Shown here piece by piece: positions 21,220 through 33,200 of a stretch of DNA of 64,000 nucleotides. A model generated the notes under the pieces. That model did no database searches, was not told where the DNA came from, and saw only the letters and a program-made list of their open reading frames with translations. Source of the stretch: Cryptomeria japonica (Eukaryota; Streptophyta; Pinopsida; Cupressales; Cupressaceae); NCBI RefSeq assembly GCF_030272615.1, contig NC_081414.1, forward strand, positions 238,363,233-238,427,232, read 5' to 3'. Position 1 is the stretch's first letter, and every line of letters starts with the position of its first letter. A program made the translations under genes and the position numbers.

Positions 21220-22030
21220 AGACATGGAGGTTATACTAGTTCATAGCCATATCAGACCCCTCTTCCTCCATCTCCATGTCAGACACAATTTGTACACAAG
21301 ACTTGGTCGAAGAATTGGGGGTTTTGACAATCGGAGAGGGTTTAACCTCATGATCTTTGGGAAGACCCCTCATGCCAGACAGGGTTGTCACAATTGTTGG
21401 AATGATTCACTAGGCTATTTTCAAGAAAAGATAACAAGTAGAAATGCAAAAAAAATATTTTGTTATGCCTAAAATGATTCAATATCATAAAGTGGTAAGA
21501 GAAGATACTACATAGTTATCGTCAAGTGCAATGTGCCTCATTATCACTTTAGCCATATTTGCCGAAAGTGAATGCAGGTCCTTCTTGTTATAACCATTGT
21601 CCACCATCTTTCACACACTATTTCTCTCACCTTTTTTTGTCGAAGTAGGCAGAATGGCTTCTTTCGTCGCCTTCTTATTTCTGTAAAACTTCTTGCCATC
21701 CATCTGCAAGCTAGTTATCTCTGCAATGAAGGCTTTGTATATTCTAAACTTTGGTCCAAAAACTGTGCGAATACATTTCTTCCAATTATTCACAAAATCC
21801 TCTATCTTTTTTGGGTCATTGCCATGAGGCCTCTTGAGATACGACACAAGACAACCATTAGTAATCTCCATCCACAACTTCCTATTATTTTCCCGTTTCT
21901 CATAGGAAGTAGACTCTATTCTAGTTTTGTAACATCCTATAAGTAGTATACCTTTGTAAAATTGGGTGTAAGAATAAAACCCAAACCAAGGCAATGAAAA
22001 CCCAAACAAAAAAGAAATCTCTAGAAAATT
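21220..22030 (-). pseudogene. LINE-D ORF3, N-terminal part
   Basis: The minus frame down to 21611 contains 'NRKLWMEITNGCLVSYLKRP', 'FVNNWKKCIRTVFGPKFR', 'ITSLQMDGKKFYRNKK'; shifted frames continue with 'MVDNGYNKKDLHSLSANMAK' and 'FLENSLVNHSNNCDNPVWHEG'-type sequence. Each has a counterpart in the same order in LINE-C ORF3 ('KEVWQETVDGGMVPFLERLH', 'FVNRWKKGVLRAYG', 'TGLAMNSRRFHRDRK', 'MADGGYNIKDLMAP', 'SLENSLEKHVENPNNLVLHE'). Function unknown. Two independent copies show that ORF3 belongs to this LINE family. Confidence 0.75.
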
Positions 22031-22129
22031 TGGTTTTAAAATTCGAACCCAAATCCCATGAAAGGTCATTACTCATTCGATAATCTGTCATCATTAATGT
22101 GATATGAGTGGCCAATACATTCGACGTCC

Positions 22130-22560
22130 TTGCTTTCAAGTCAAACAATTGTATCGAGAAAGTTTCCCTTGCCATCCACCACCGCATGTCCACATAATTT
22201 AAACCAATGTTCACCAAGTGGTCCACTAGCATGTTACCTTCCCGATTAACATGGGAAATTTTGAATTTGTCCAATTTTATAATCATGATGTGGCAGTCTT
22301 GAATTAACTTCTTGATAGTCTATCTAGGCTCAGTATGTTTACTCACACATCTAATGATGCTAGGTGAATGACTCTCAAGCCACACTTTATTGAACCCTTC
22401 TTTGATAGTCATGGTTAACCTAATGTAATTATCTTTTTCCTTAATAAAGTAGTTTGTCAAGGTGCCCAATGGGAGTGCCACCACTAAAACAAGCCTACCA
22501 TTATGGTCACGAGAAAATCTCCCACAACCAACTGGCCTAGGAATACTCTCATCACAACAT
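22130..22560 (-). pseudogene. LINE-D RNase H fragment
   Basis: Minus-strand translation gives 'GCGRFSRDHNGRLVLVVALP', 'FNKVWLESHSPSIIRCV' and 'LDKFKISHVNREGNMLVDHL', aligning along LINE-C's RNase H. The third catalytic Asp of W-L-E-S-D is His here, and the first catalytic region is missing, so it is inactive. A TAG in 'EPR-stop-TIKK' stands where LINE-C has Trp. Confidence 0.8.
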
Positions 22561-22565
22561 CATGT

Positions 22566-22850
22566 TAAATACTATAAAAAAGGAAAATATAAAGAATCCC
22601 TAGGATTATGAGAAAATATTAAGTCTATCATAAAAAAGATGTTGCTAGTTCTTTGAAATTTACTCCTACAAGTATAGGAGGTGTGACGATAAAATATTAA
22701 ATCTACAAATTAGCACCCTTAAAAAAAAGCCTCACTATCAATCACACCTTGATCAAGAACCATGATAGGGAAAGATTGAGTGCAAGGAAGAGGCAAATTC
22801 TCTTTCCACACAAAGGATGGTTGGTGTAATAGCACTTTTATCCAATGACT
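22566..22850. repeat. Block P1 tail (paralogue of 51430-51660)
   Basis: Shares 'atgagaaaatattaagt' (P2 'atgagtaaatattaagt'), 'accatgataggg(g)aagattgagtg' and neighbouring text with P2 in order. No gene. Confidence 0.6.
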
Positions 22851-22859
22851 TAATTAAGT

Positions 22860-24352
22860 AATTACAGTGAAAGTAACTTTGACATAGAGTAAATATAAGA
22901 AATGACGAGCAGGATTGGAAGCATTCGTAGGAGTGTGACTAGGGTTTCTATTGGGGAGGCAGATGATCCAAGGGAATGTGATGATGATGGTGAGGAGGAC
23001 ATTTACTCCGCTCTTCCCCTTTCTTTTTCTCTATTCCTATTCGTGTCCCTATGTCATTGCCCTTGGTTCTCTGTCATTTGTCTTTCTATTTGTGGGTTAT
23101 GGTTTGGTGTGGAGATGAAAGAAGGTGGTTGCAGAGGTGATTGAGGTGTTTTTGGTGGCAGATGGTGTTGTTGGGTGGTGCTTGGGTTTCGATGCAAACA
23201 CCCCTGTGTCGACCTGATTTTTTGATGCTGTTGCAGCCATTATGCTGTGTTAGTAGGTGTTTGTGGATATTGAAGATATATCTCTATTTATTATGGGTGG
23301 CCTATTGGTCTTTGATTTTTATTTTATTTATTCTTCTTGTAGAGGTGGATGTGGTGTGGAGGGTCTTGCTAATGGAAGGGTGTAGAGGTGGAAACGGTGT
23401 AGTGGGTTTTGCTACCAAGAAGTTTTATTGCGGCGAACTTTCATCGCGAACAAGGTTTTGTGCTTTGATGACTACTGGGAGGGTGATCCTTTGATTCTTG
23501 GAGGAGGGCTTGTTTGGGAGGTGTTGTGCCCCTATGACAAGGGTGTTGTTGCTCTGGTTTTATCTAGATGCAGAGAAGGTGTTTGGGATCTGGCTAGAGT
23601 TCCCACAACCTAGCTCATCATTGGCATTTCGGGCTCATTACTCCTTCAAGTTATTTTTTTCCCTCAAAGTGGTCTTCGTTATTACAAGGGACCTCTATGT
23701 GTGGGGTCTATTTTTTCTTGTCTTGTAGCCCTTTGGTGTTTCCCCTTTTTTTATCTTTTTCAAGAGAATCTCTAGTTTTTTTTAGGGTTTGTTTGTTCTA
23801 CCTTTATCAGTCAATTTTATTAAGGTAGATCATTCTTCTACTGAGGGGGAAAATTATGGGCTGAGTTTAGTGGAACAGATCCTGTTGGGGGCTTTCAATG
23901 CCTTGTTTTTCAAGGTCAGATGGTTGATTGTTGATTTCTCTTTGTTGCTAGGCTTTTGTCCTTGTTCTCATATAGAGGTGGAGATCTTGGTTAAGCTTAT
24001 ATTCTTGGAGTTGGAATGGTGCAAGCCTCTTCTTCAAGTTTTGGTTTTGGGATCCTTCTTAAAGACTAGCTATCCAGCAAAGCGTTATGGTCCTAGATCT
24101 TGGTTGCTAGACTTTGGTTCATGGTATGAAGCTTTGTTCTCTCCGCTGATAGATGGTTTCCATCTTTTCAGGTCCTATTGAGGTGGTTCCCCATCCTATT
24201 GAGGTGCAAAGGTTCTTTTCTATTAGAGGTGCGACTATCAGATGCTTTGAGGTTGTTCAATTCATCTTGGTGGTTTTGGGAGCCATTACAAAATGCAAAT
24301 CAAAGGTTAGGGGAGTCTTTAAAAATCCCCATTGATGCTCTACAAAAAGGAT
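22860..24352. other. GT-rich unassigned region
   Basis: Base composition changes to GT-rich on the plus strand and several short open frames occur (e.g. 22902-23144, 'MTSRIGSIRRSVTRVSIGEA' followed by an acidic patch; 23428-23613; 23789-24181). None shows a domain I recognise or a paralogue elsewhere in the window. The composition resembles the ORF1 or 3' UTR of plant LINEs, but there is no motif to confirm it. Confidence 0.35.
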
Positions 24353-25860
24353 TGTTAGGATATTGTCAAGAGAAATAAAAACACACAAGCAACAAAACCA
24401 GGTGTTAGTGTTAGAAACCACAAATCAAATACTATCCTAAGCAAGCATATTAAGAGAGACACAAAACATAAGATAGAAAACTTAATAATCTAAGAAATGC
24501 AATAAGACATCTCCAAATGCACTCCACCATGTTTATAGCTACTCCTCCCTTGTTCCTCTCCTCTCCAAGTTCCCAAATGAGTGTAGCTCTTAGTATCTTT
24601 TTTTACTATTTTGGATTTCTTATGGAGGTTCAAGATTGTAGAATGAAAGGTTATGAGAATGAAAATGTGAATAAGCTAAAACAAGATATTATCTAATTAT
24701 CTAATGTTAATTTTAGCTCAAAAAGACAAATGTAGATGATTATGCCAAATGCTCTCTAAATTTCACTATAAACTAGACGCATACAAGATTTCAAGATTAC
24801 AGATGTGCTTGAGAATGCTTGAGGATTTGAAAACGAGGAATGTGAGCTCTATTTATAGGTAAAATGGAGCAATGGAGGGTTGAGATTGAGTAATCTCAAC
24901 AAGGGTTAGGATTGAAGGGTTTATGATCCATGTGAGGACTTTCAATCCAATCCCAGGATAACAAATGTCAACAAGAGATGGGTTGAGAGGAGAGGGAATA
25001 ATCATTAAATACTTTGACATGATTTGAAGGTTAACTTGGGAGGTAAGGTTAATGTTGAGTTGAATGAATAAAACCATTATCCAATAAATAATGCCTTTAT
25101 TCAATGGATAAACTCTTATGCAAGAGTTAGTGAGGATAACCATGGTCAAAGCAATAAATGCTTTAGGAGACATATGGGTTAAATGGAGATTGAGTTAGAG
25201 AGAAAGTCTCTAACCATGTGGGTGAGTTTATTTAACCATAAATGGTTATGTAAGAGCCATTAATTGTCATGTAAGAGCCATTAGTAGTTTGGAAGACTTT
25301 AGAGGTTAGGTTGTTGAACACATAAAGTATTAAATCATTTTCAAATACTTTGGAGGCTTTGAGAAGTGACTTCGAGTTGCTTAGGAATGTGAGAAGAATT
25401 AGGGGATGAGATTAGATTAATTAGGAGGGGTTAGAAAAATTTAGAAAGTGGTTAGAAGAGTCTAGAAGGAGATTTAGGATTGCAAGTGGGTTTGGTGGGT
25501 GAGGAAAAATATGATTTAAATTAAAATAAAATTAATTTATTTCCATTGTGGTTGCAACTTGTATTTGTAGGAGAATGCAAGTGGGGGGGTAGTTTAGGGA
25601 TTTAAATACATATTTAATTTATTTATTTTAAAAGAGGAAAGGGGTTAAATTAAATAAATATGATTTATTTATTTAATTGGTTTAGAGGTGTGGTTTAATG
25701 AATTAATTTAAATAAATTAGATAATTTATTTAGTTTATAGCAGAAGGGTTTGAGGATGAATTAATTAAATGTTAATTTAATTAACTATTGGCTAGTGGAT
25801 AAATAATCAAATAAATAGTAAATATTCATTTAATTAAATGGATAGATTTATGTGACTACA
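24353..25860 (+). repeat. Possible solo LTR (TGTTAGG...GACTACA)
   Basis: Begins TGTTAGGATATTG and ends TGTGACTACA. The AT-rich half with runs such as 'aattaaataaatatgattta' resembles the LTR-like ends at 17999 and 48190. No flanking target duplication (AGGAT on the left, CCCAT on the right), primer site or internal region, so boundaries are uncertain. Confidence 0.3.
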
Positions 25861-26580
25861 CCCATATTTCTATGTGGGTTGAGTGAGCCCCTAAAAACCC
25901 TCTTGGTTTCTTTGGTGCCTTCTCAAAACTTTGTTTCCTAGATTGGTCGTTCAAGCTATTCTGTTGTGATCTAGCCTTTTTTTGGTTGTGAGAGCCTTTC
26001 AAAACCCACTCTTTTGGTTGGTTGTGGGATCCTCGTAAAAACCCACAGTCAAGGTTGAGGGAGCCAAGAAAAACACTAAGTATTGTGTTCTTATCAACGA
26101 TAGGCTGGATGTTGGCAATTTTCAGGGCCCATTTTGCCCAATGTTTGGTTCTGGTTAGGTTTAGGTGTTGTTTTGGAGAGATTGGAGTATTTTTTACAGG
26201 TTAAGGCAGCCTTGGAAAACTCTTCTTCTTGGCTGAGGGTGCCTGGTAAACCTTTGTGTTCAGCTTTTAGATCTCTAGTTTGATGTCTTAGATCTGTTGT
26301 TTGTGCCAACCTGGGTTGTATTTCATATTATTTTTCTATTGATAGCAAATGGTTTGTTGTGGCTGCTTTGTTTTTGTAGCTTCTTTTGCCTCTGTTGTTG
26401 TAATGTCTGACTCTTCTTGTGAGGTGGTGGCTAGGCTACTTATTCTCCTTGATATATCTTCCTACAGTGTCTATTTGTTGGTTCCGAATTCATGAAAAAT
26501 CCAAGGGTTTTGGGTTCCTTTAGAACCTTTTGTCTGGTGTTTTGGTCTCCTCAAATCCTATTTATGCTAATAAAAACATA
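25861..26580 (+). other. GT-rich segment ending in 'taataaaaa', possible LINE 3' tail
   Basis: No ORF with a domain. The T/G-rich strand bias and the ending 'gctaataaaaacatagac' (26567) look like a plant LINE 3' UTR, but there is no attached coding region. Low certainty. Confidence 0.3.
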
Positions 26581-27719
26581 GACATAGAGTAATTTTACAA
26601 GAATTTAAAAGTCAATTGTTATTGCAATAAACTGAATAACATAGTCACATAATTCAACCTTATTATCATCAAATCATATAGAATACTCTCATTAATTTAT
26701 AGCATTAAGGGTTCTAATACTTATCTTAATCTTGAGCATGTGGAATGATCATTGTTACTCTAAGAATATTCTAGTGGCCCTGGGTCTTGTATGGCCATAG
26801 CACCCCAAGAGGAAACAAGTTCTTACATAGTATCCCACATACCTCATAGCATGAAAAACACAAAATCCCAAATTCCTCACAAAAAAAAACAATCCCTCAC
26901 CAAGACACTCCTAGGGCAATGTTATACCTCGAGTTGAACATACATTGTGTACCCCTTTTCTAAATGCCCATAGCCCATCAAGTCACCATTTTTACCTTCT
27001 TTCATTAGTGATCTTCATTCTCCCTTCCTAATTCCAACATAATTGACTTATGTAATATTTTAAGGGTTGATTTCCAAACCATCATACCCTTTTAAAAATG
27101 TTGGTTGTGGTGATTAGGCATATTCTTTGGTTGTGTGGCTCCTTGGAATCCATTTCTTTTAATTGCATTCTTAGGGAGTGAAATGACATGTTGCTTATTG
27201 TTAGTGGAGATGGACACAAGTGTAATTTTTTTTTTGTCAAGCTTCTTGTTTTGTATCTCTCTCTAGGATTTAATAAATTTTTACACCTCTTTTAGTTAAA
27301 AAATAATCATAATTATTTTTCTTTTTAAGAGAGTTGTTAGTAAATATTATTTAATAATATTTCTTTTAACCAAATGATTATAATATCCTTTATTTTTATC
27401 TCCTTCTTTTACTTCTAAAATGATTATTTCATAACATAATCTTCTTTGGAAAAAAAGTCACATAATAGTTAGCCATACCTCTTATGTATTGTAGAAGTTT
27501 TATTGATAATATTCATGAATAAACAAATAAGGGATACATATATCAAATCCAAGCAATGGGTTCTGTATGTTACAACATGACACAAAGTTGACACCCACAA
27601 CAAAACCCAACATAAGAAAATAAGTGCCACATATTGGCTAGTACTTGTCATTTAGATTTGTAATAGTAATTATCTATGCTTATTTTCAAACAATAGCAAA
27701 TAGAAGAGATTAATAATTT
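26581..27719. other. AT-rich spacer, nothing recognised
   Basis: No conserved motif, long ORF or repeat was found by eye on either strand. Confidence 0.5.
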
Positions 27720-28265
27720 TGTAACCCTAACTTTAAATTAATCCTAACATTAATTAAGTTGTAATTGTATTTGAAACCTAACAGTAATACTAGTTGAATG
27801 CTAATTATAAATTTTAAGTAATACCTAACCTACTTTGAACCCTAGTCTTAACCCTTACCCTAACCGTATTCTAACTCTAATAAAAGTCTTGTCTCTAATG
27901 CCAATAATAACTCTAGTCATAATTGAATTGTATTCCTAACCTCTTTGAATCCTAACCATAATTTAACGCTAACCCTAAATAAATTTTTTTTCCTATAAGC
28001 ATAATTGATCCTTAACCCTAACTCCAATTTAACTTTATACCTAACCCTTACCCTAATTAAATCCTTACCCTAACCATGCTTGAACTATAACCATAATGTA
28101 ACCCTAACTAAAAAACTTCTTTTATAGATTTAATTAAACACTAATTGAATCATAGTCCTAACACTAATTCAACCCTACTTTTAATTAAACTCAACACTAA
28201 GCTTATTAAACATAAATGTAACCCTAATTCAATCCCAATTGAACCATAATCGTAACACTAACTAT
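27720..28265. repeat. Degenerate CCCTAA-rich (telomere-like) tract
   Basis: Dense, irregular occurrences of 'ccctaac', 'cctaaccc' and 'aaccctaat' without a fixed period. The plant telomere unit on this strand is CCCTAAA. 27992-28200 is homologous to 35028-35216 on the far side of LINE-A ('cctaattgatccttaa', 'gaactataa', 'ttaattaaacact'). It may be an eroded interstitial telomere-like array or a simple AT-rich satellite. Confidence 0.5.
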
Positions 28266-28826
28266 AATTATAATTGAGATATAATTATAATGAATGTATT
28301 TGGTATTCTTTGTATTTTTTTGTATTATTCAATAATGGAATATCAATAATGCTCGAGGGTATAGTTGATTCGAATTTTAAAAAAAGAGATTCTAGGATGC
28401 GGCCTGCGATTTTTCGGACTTAAAGACTGTCGACGGTGGAAGAAGAATCGAGGATGCAACTTGGAGGAGTTAACCTCCTCCACCCAGTTTGAGATCTCTA
28501 CCCAGTTCACTTGCATTTTTTTGAGTCCTTTTGGTTTTAATGCTCTGAGACAATAGTTAAAACTAACTGCACCACGCCTCGTGTGACCCAATCCTAGTTC
28601 TTGACGGAGCCAAAGTCAGATGGAGGAGCCATTAATGGCCCAAAATCTACCACTAACACAACCACAACCATAAAAAAAAATCTTTACGAAGACCGTCAGC
28701 CCACCTGTGAATGGAGTCCACCCATCGGCGTAATTCCTTAAGGCTCCTGACTACAAAGGATCCAGTAAGGAAGGTAAGTGCCCTCACATTACCTTGGACT
28801 CCTTCTGCATTTCACTAAATAATTAG

Positions 28827-30206
28827 ATGTTGAATGAAATTGCTTCAGAAAAACTTAGGTTATGTGACACTGCTATTTTCTTTGCTTGTGTGGACATCCA
28901 AAAATGTCCACTGAGGAAGTTCTTAGATGACTGGTTTAACAATCTTTGGAACCAGAAACTAGGGCTTAAAATATTATTCTATAGGAAAATTCAGAAAGGT
29001 CTCTATCTTATTTTTTTTAACTCACATGAATCACAACTAGAATCCCTCAAATGCTAATACTAGACGGTCAGAAATACATCCTTTCGAGCCCTGGCTTGGT
29101 CTCTAGAGGCAGTCAATGAAGAAGTTCTCGCACTTTCCTCCCCCAGATGGGTCATCCTTAAAGATGTCCCTCCCTTTTTGTGGTGATTTCTTCCCCATCT
29201 GATGGAACCGTTTGGCAAAACAATAAGGGTTGATGAGACTACTCGTCTGGTGCCCAACCTAGATGCAAGAATGCTCGTATCTATTAAGCCTGGAATTGAT
29301 ATCCCCCCGTGCTTAAACCTAAATATTAATGGAGAAACCTTCCTCTGCCATGTTGAGATGCTTGGAGGTTTGAACGCCTGCTTTCTTTGCAAAAAGGAAG
29401 GGCATATTCATAAAAACTATCCAATCATCTATCATGGGAAACAAAAGAATGACTCACCCAATACCTTGGAAAACCCTAAAATCAATAATGACCTAAAATC
29501 GACTCCCCTACACTCTACTAATGAAGAAACCCACGCACCCAGTCCCAAGCCCAATGAATTAAACTCGATGCGTGTTGATCTCATGCCTCTGGTCCCTGAA
29601 CCCCTCATTTCTGTCCCCTCAAAACCTCCCGAAGGATCATCTTCTGATTGCTTTCAAGTGGTCACCTCAAGAAAGCGAAGACAAAAATTAACCAGCCAAA
29701 ATGCCCTAAACCGATCTAATGTCTCAAGTATAGATAAATTGGCCATTACTGGCAATCCCCCTCTTGAAATTAAAGACCTACCATCCTCTTCGCAAAACCT
29801 GACTAATTCTCTGGTTAAAAAAATGGTTTAAAAAATGGTTAAAAAGTTGGAAAAACCTAATCGTGGTGTTGATGATGCTAGCATCAATGATAATACTACA
29901 AAAATGGTACTCAGATCTCGAACACCCAAGCAAATGACACCATTTTCATTTGCAGACATTACCTCTGATGTTAGCACCACCAACCCCTTGATAGGCTCCC
30001 AAGTTAATGAAATTGAGGATAATCATGAGATAGAAGTTATCTTTGCCAGCAAGGGTTTAGATGACATTATCTCTGGCATGATGCTCCTTGGTTTTCCAGA
30101 CTCCCAAGTTAATAAAAATAAAGGTAGACCTATGGGATCTAAGAACAAGAAAAAAATTGGAGATCAACACGATCTCCCTACCAGCCCTATTAAAACCCCC
30201 TTCTAA
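28827..30206 (+). pseudogene. LINE-A ORF1 (nucleic-acid-binding protein)
   Basis: One frame of 460 codons from ATG 28827 to TAA 30204-30206. Residues 1-150 fit the plant LINE ORF1 DUF4283 pattern ('LNEIASEKLRLCDTAIFFA', 'LDDWFNNLWNQKLGLKI', 'SPRWVILKDVPPFLW'). The next part 'NINGETFLCHVEMLGGLNA' leads into a zinc knuckle CFLCKKEGHIHKNY whose last Cys is Tyr. The C-terminal half is Ser/Pro/Lys-rich. In-frame stops: TAA 29055, TAG 29061, TGA (at a W-W pair, near 29181) and TAA 29829. The stop codon overlaps the ORF2 start as TAATG. It would bind the element RNA in the RNP. Inactive. Confidence 0.85.
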
Positions 30207-33200
30207 TGAAGTACATATCATGGAACATTAGAGGCCTTGAGTCGCCTGACAAGAAGTTTGTTATCAAAAGGTTTCTAGACTCCCACAAAAACTTAGATTT
30301 CCTAATGCTTCAAGAACTTAAAGCCATTGGTTTCTCTCTTGATAGTGCTCTTGATGTCATTTGGAAAGATTCAATTAAAATTTACACCAAGCACTCGAGA
30401 GGTAAGGGAGGAGTTGGCCTTCTTCTAGCCCCCAAATGGGTGAACTACCTCAGGAATAAGGGAACTTCCCCATGTAATTGGGTATCCTGGGTTACATTAG
30501 ATATTAGAGAATCTTGCTTTGGCATATGCTCCATATATGCACCCAATGACTATAAGGAAAGATTGTCCCTCTGGACTTGGTTGACATCCCTCCCTAATAT
30601 CCCCTGGGTCATGGCCAAAGACTTTAACATGACTGAACACTAGGATGACAAGGCTGGGGGCCTTCCCTTTGAATGGAAAACTCTAGAAAAATGTCACTAG
30701 GATAGGCTTAAGCATCAACTCTAGCTATTTGACACCCTAGAAGGCACCAAAGCTAATGCCCATAACCTTTGGTATACTGGGTACAACTTTCAGCAAGGCA
30801 CTAATCGGATCTACTCCAGACTTGGCAGGTTTTATGTTAATAATAACTTCTTTTCTTTTTCCCCCAATCACCTTGGGAACATGGTGGTTGTCCTTCCAGT
30901 AACCCTTTCTGACCATTTTCCTATCCTGGCCATCATTAACACTAGGAACTCCATCACTAATAACTATCCTCGTAGTAAGAAATTTTTCCTCAATACCTCC
31001 CTGCTACAAGACAAGGAAGTCGTTAATGCCATCAGAATAGTTAGTATCTTCAACTTGCAGCCTCAACTTCCTCAATCCCATATTCTCAGATGGAAGAGAA
31101 ACATTTCCTTCTGGCAGAAGATATTTCAAACCATTGGCCAGAAGAAAGCCAAGGACTTTAGATCCCGGGAGAAATCCCTTACACATTAGCTCCACTCTGT
31201 AGAACAAGAAATACAAATTCATCCCTCCTCCCCTACCTTAGCTAAGCGGGTCTCTAAAGCTAGGGACATCCTCAGCAAAGATCAACAAATCAAAATCAAA
31301 GGGGGTTTCATCAGAGCCCGCACGCACTGTCTTAAGTATGGAGATAAAGGCTCCAAACTTTTCTTTAATCTTCTAAAGCAAAAACAAACCAAAGAAAAAA
31401 TTGATAGAATAACCATGGAAGATAAGGAGCTCCTGAATATCAATGACATCAAAGATGCCTTTCAAATGTTTTACAAAACCCTATTTACCTTCGACGATAA
31501 TGAAGCCTCGAAAGATGCTCAAAGTAAATGTAGCTCCATTATCCCAAAATGAATCTCTGAGAATGAAGCCCTCATCCTTAAAGCTAGGATCTCCAAGCAA
31601 GAAATTGCTAATGCCATTAAGGCACTCAAGGATGATAAGGCCCCAAGCCCTGACGACCTTCCTACTGAATTCTACAAAGTCAATATTGAGTGGATCACTA
31701 ATGATCTCTATGCTATCTATAATGAAGCACTGGATACTGGCACCCTGGGGGAGTCCATCAATATGGGTATTGTTAAACTTATCCCAAAAGAAGGGGACAG
31801 AGCCCTCATAAAAAATTGGAGGCTAATTACCCTCCTCAACATCTCCTACAAAATCTTAGCCAAAGCCTTAGCCTCTTGCCTTGAGAAGATCCTCCCCAAA
31901 TTCATTTGCTCTACCCAGACGGGGTTCATTAAAGGTAGGTACATATTGGAGAACCTTGCGACCAGCTGGGAATCCAAGGAATGGGCCAAAATCTCAAATG
32001 AAGACTCAACCATGTTCCTTGTCAACTTTGAAAAAGCCTATGACTGGGTGGAATGGGGCTTCCCTAGTGAATTCTGTGATTATGTTCAGATCCTCCTCAA
32101 GGATGCATCTGCCCTGATCGAAGTTAATGGGTCTCTCTCCCAGCCTATTCCCCTCTCCAGATCAATCAGGCAGGGTTGCCCCCTTTCCCCTGCTCTGTTT
32201 GTCATAGCATCGGATGCCCCGTACTATCTCCTAAGAGATGACACCCTATCCCCCAAGGTGAATGGCATCAAGATATTGAACAACTCTAAGTTAATCAACA
32301 TTTAGTTTGCTGATGACACCTCATTATTCCTGGAGCTCTCTAGGCATAATATCTATTCCCTCAATCAAAAACTTGACACCTTTAGTAGAGCGTCAAGTGC
32401 CCAGATTTCCAGCTCCAAATCCATCCTACTTGGATGGAAAGATGAGCCTCCGGACTGGCTTCAATAGTTTGGTTATTCTTGGGGAGGACCTAACAAAATA
32501 GTTAGGTACTTAGGTATCCCATTCTCTGTCTCCCCATCTTTGAGAGACATGTGGAGCTGGGTCAAAGGGAAAATAGATAGGAAGTTAAATAAATGGGACA
32601 ATAGGGTCTTATCCCTAGCCGACAGGATTCAAGTTTGCCAGAAAATCCTCTCCTCCTATAGTATTTACTATTCCTCTATCTAGATGTTCAATAATTATCA
32701 AGTTTTTGAAATCCAAAAGGCTATCAAACGTTTCCTTTGTTGGATGGCAAGGGCAAGAGGAAAGGTCATGTAGTCAAATGGGCTTGGTGCCACCTAGACA
32801 AAAAACTTGGTGGGTTGGGCCTTAAGGATCTTAGACTGCAAGGAATAGCCCTTGCGGCCAAATGGATATTCCACTCACTCGAAGGTCATGAACCTTGGAA
32901 GATTCTCATCAGGAAAAATATACAAAATGGTGTCCCCAAGACTGCCGAAACCTAGAAAACCCTCCCACTCAGTGATCTGATTGCAGGCAATTTCTATGTG
33001 TCTATCCAGGGTACCTTGGTGTTTAAATCTATCTGGAAATCCTAGAAGCATGTACGTAGGATTATTATCAACTCTAACATCAACTATGATGCTACCCTCC
33101 ACAGTGAAAGGTCAATATGGTGGAACCTTTATCACAACTCAAAACCCCTTGCCTTAACCCAAGGATGCTTTGCTAAGTACTGGCATAATAAAGGTGTCAA

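Larger units (their letters stand above)
21207..22560 (-). mobile_element. LINE-D: RNase H plus ORF3 fragment (minus strand)
   Basis: Non-LTR element fragment on the minus strand, related to LINE-C (48329-51215). From 22560 down: RNase H, a ~100-bp spacer, then the N-terminal ~250 codons of the same extra ORF as LINE-C. Truncated at both ends: RT is missing on the right, ORF3's C-terminus and the poly(A) end on the left. Confidence 0.8.

Noticed and set aside
24353-25860. Confident solo LTR
   Set aside because: Left and right 5-mers differ (AGGAT and CCCAT) and no second copy is in the window; kept only as low-confidence.
27720-28265. True telomeric repeat array
   Set aside because: No run of regular 7-bp units; only loosely spaced CCCTAA-like words.
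32303-32305. TAG as a reassigned Gln codon
   Set aside because: TAG also appears at Trp positions, stops coincide with frameshifts and lost catalytic residues, and genuine ORFs end with other stops; mutation is the simpler explanation.
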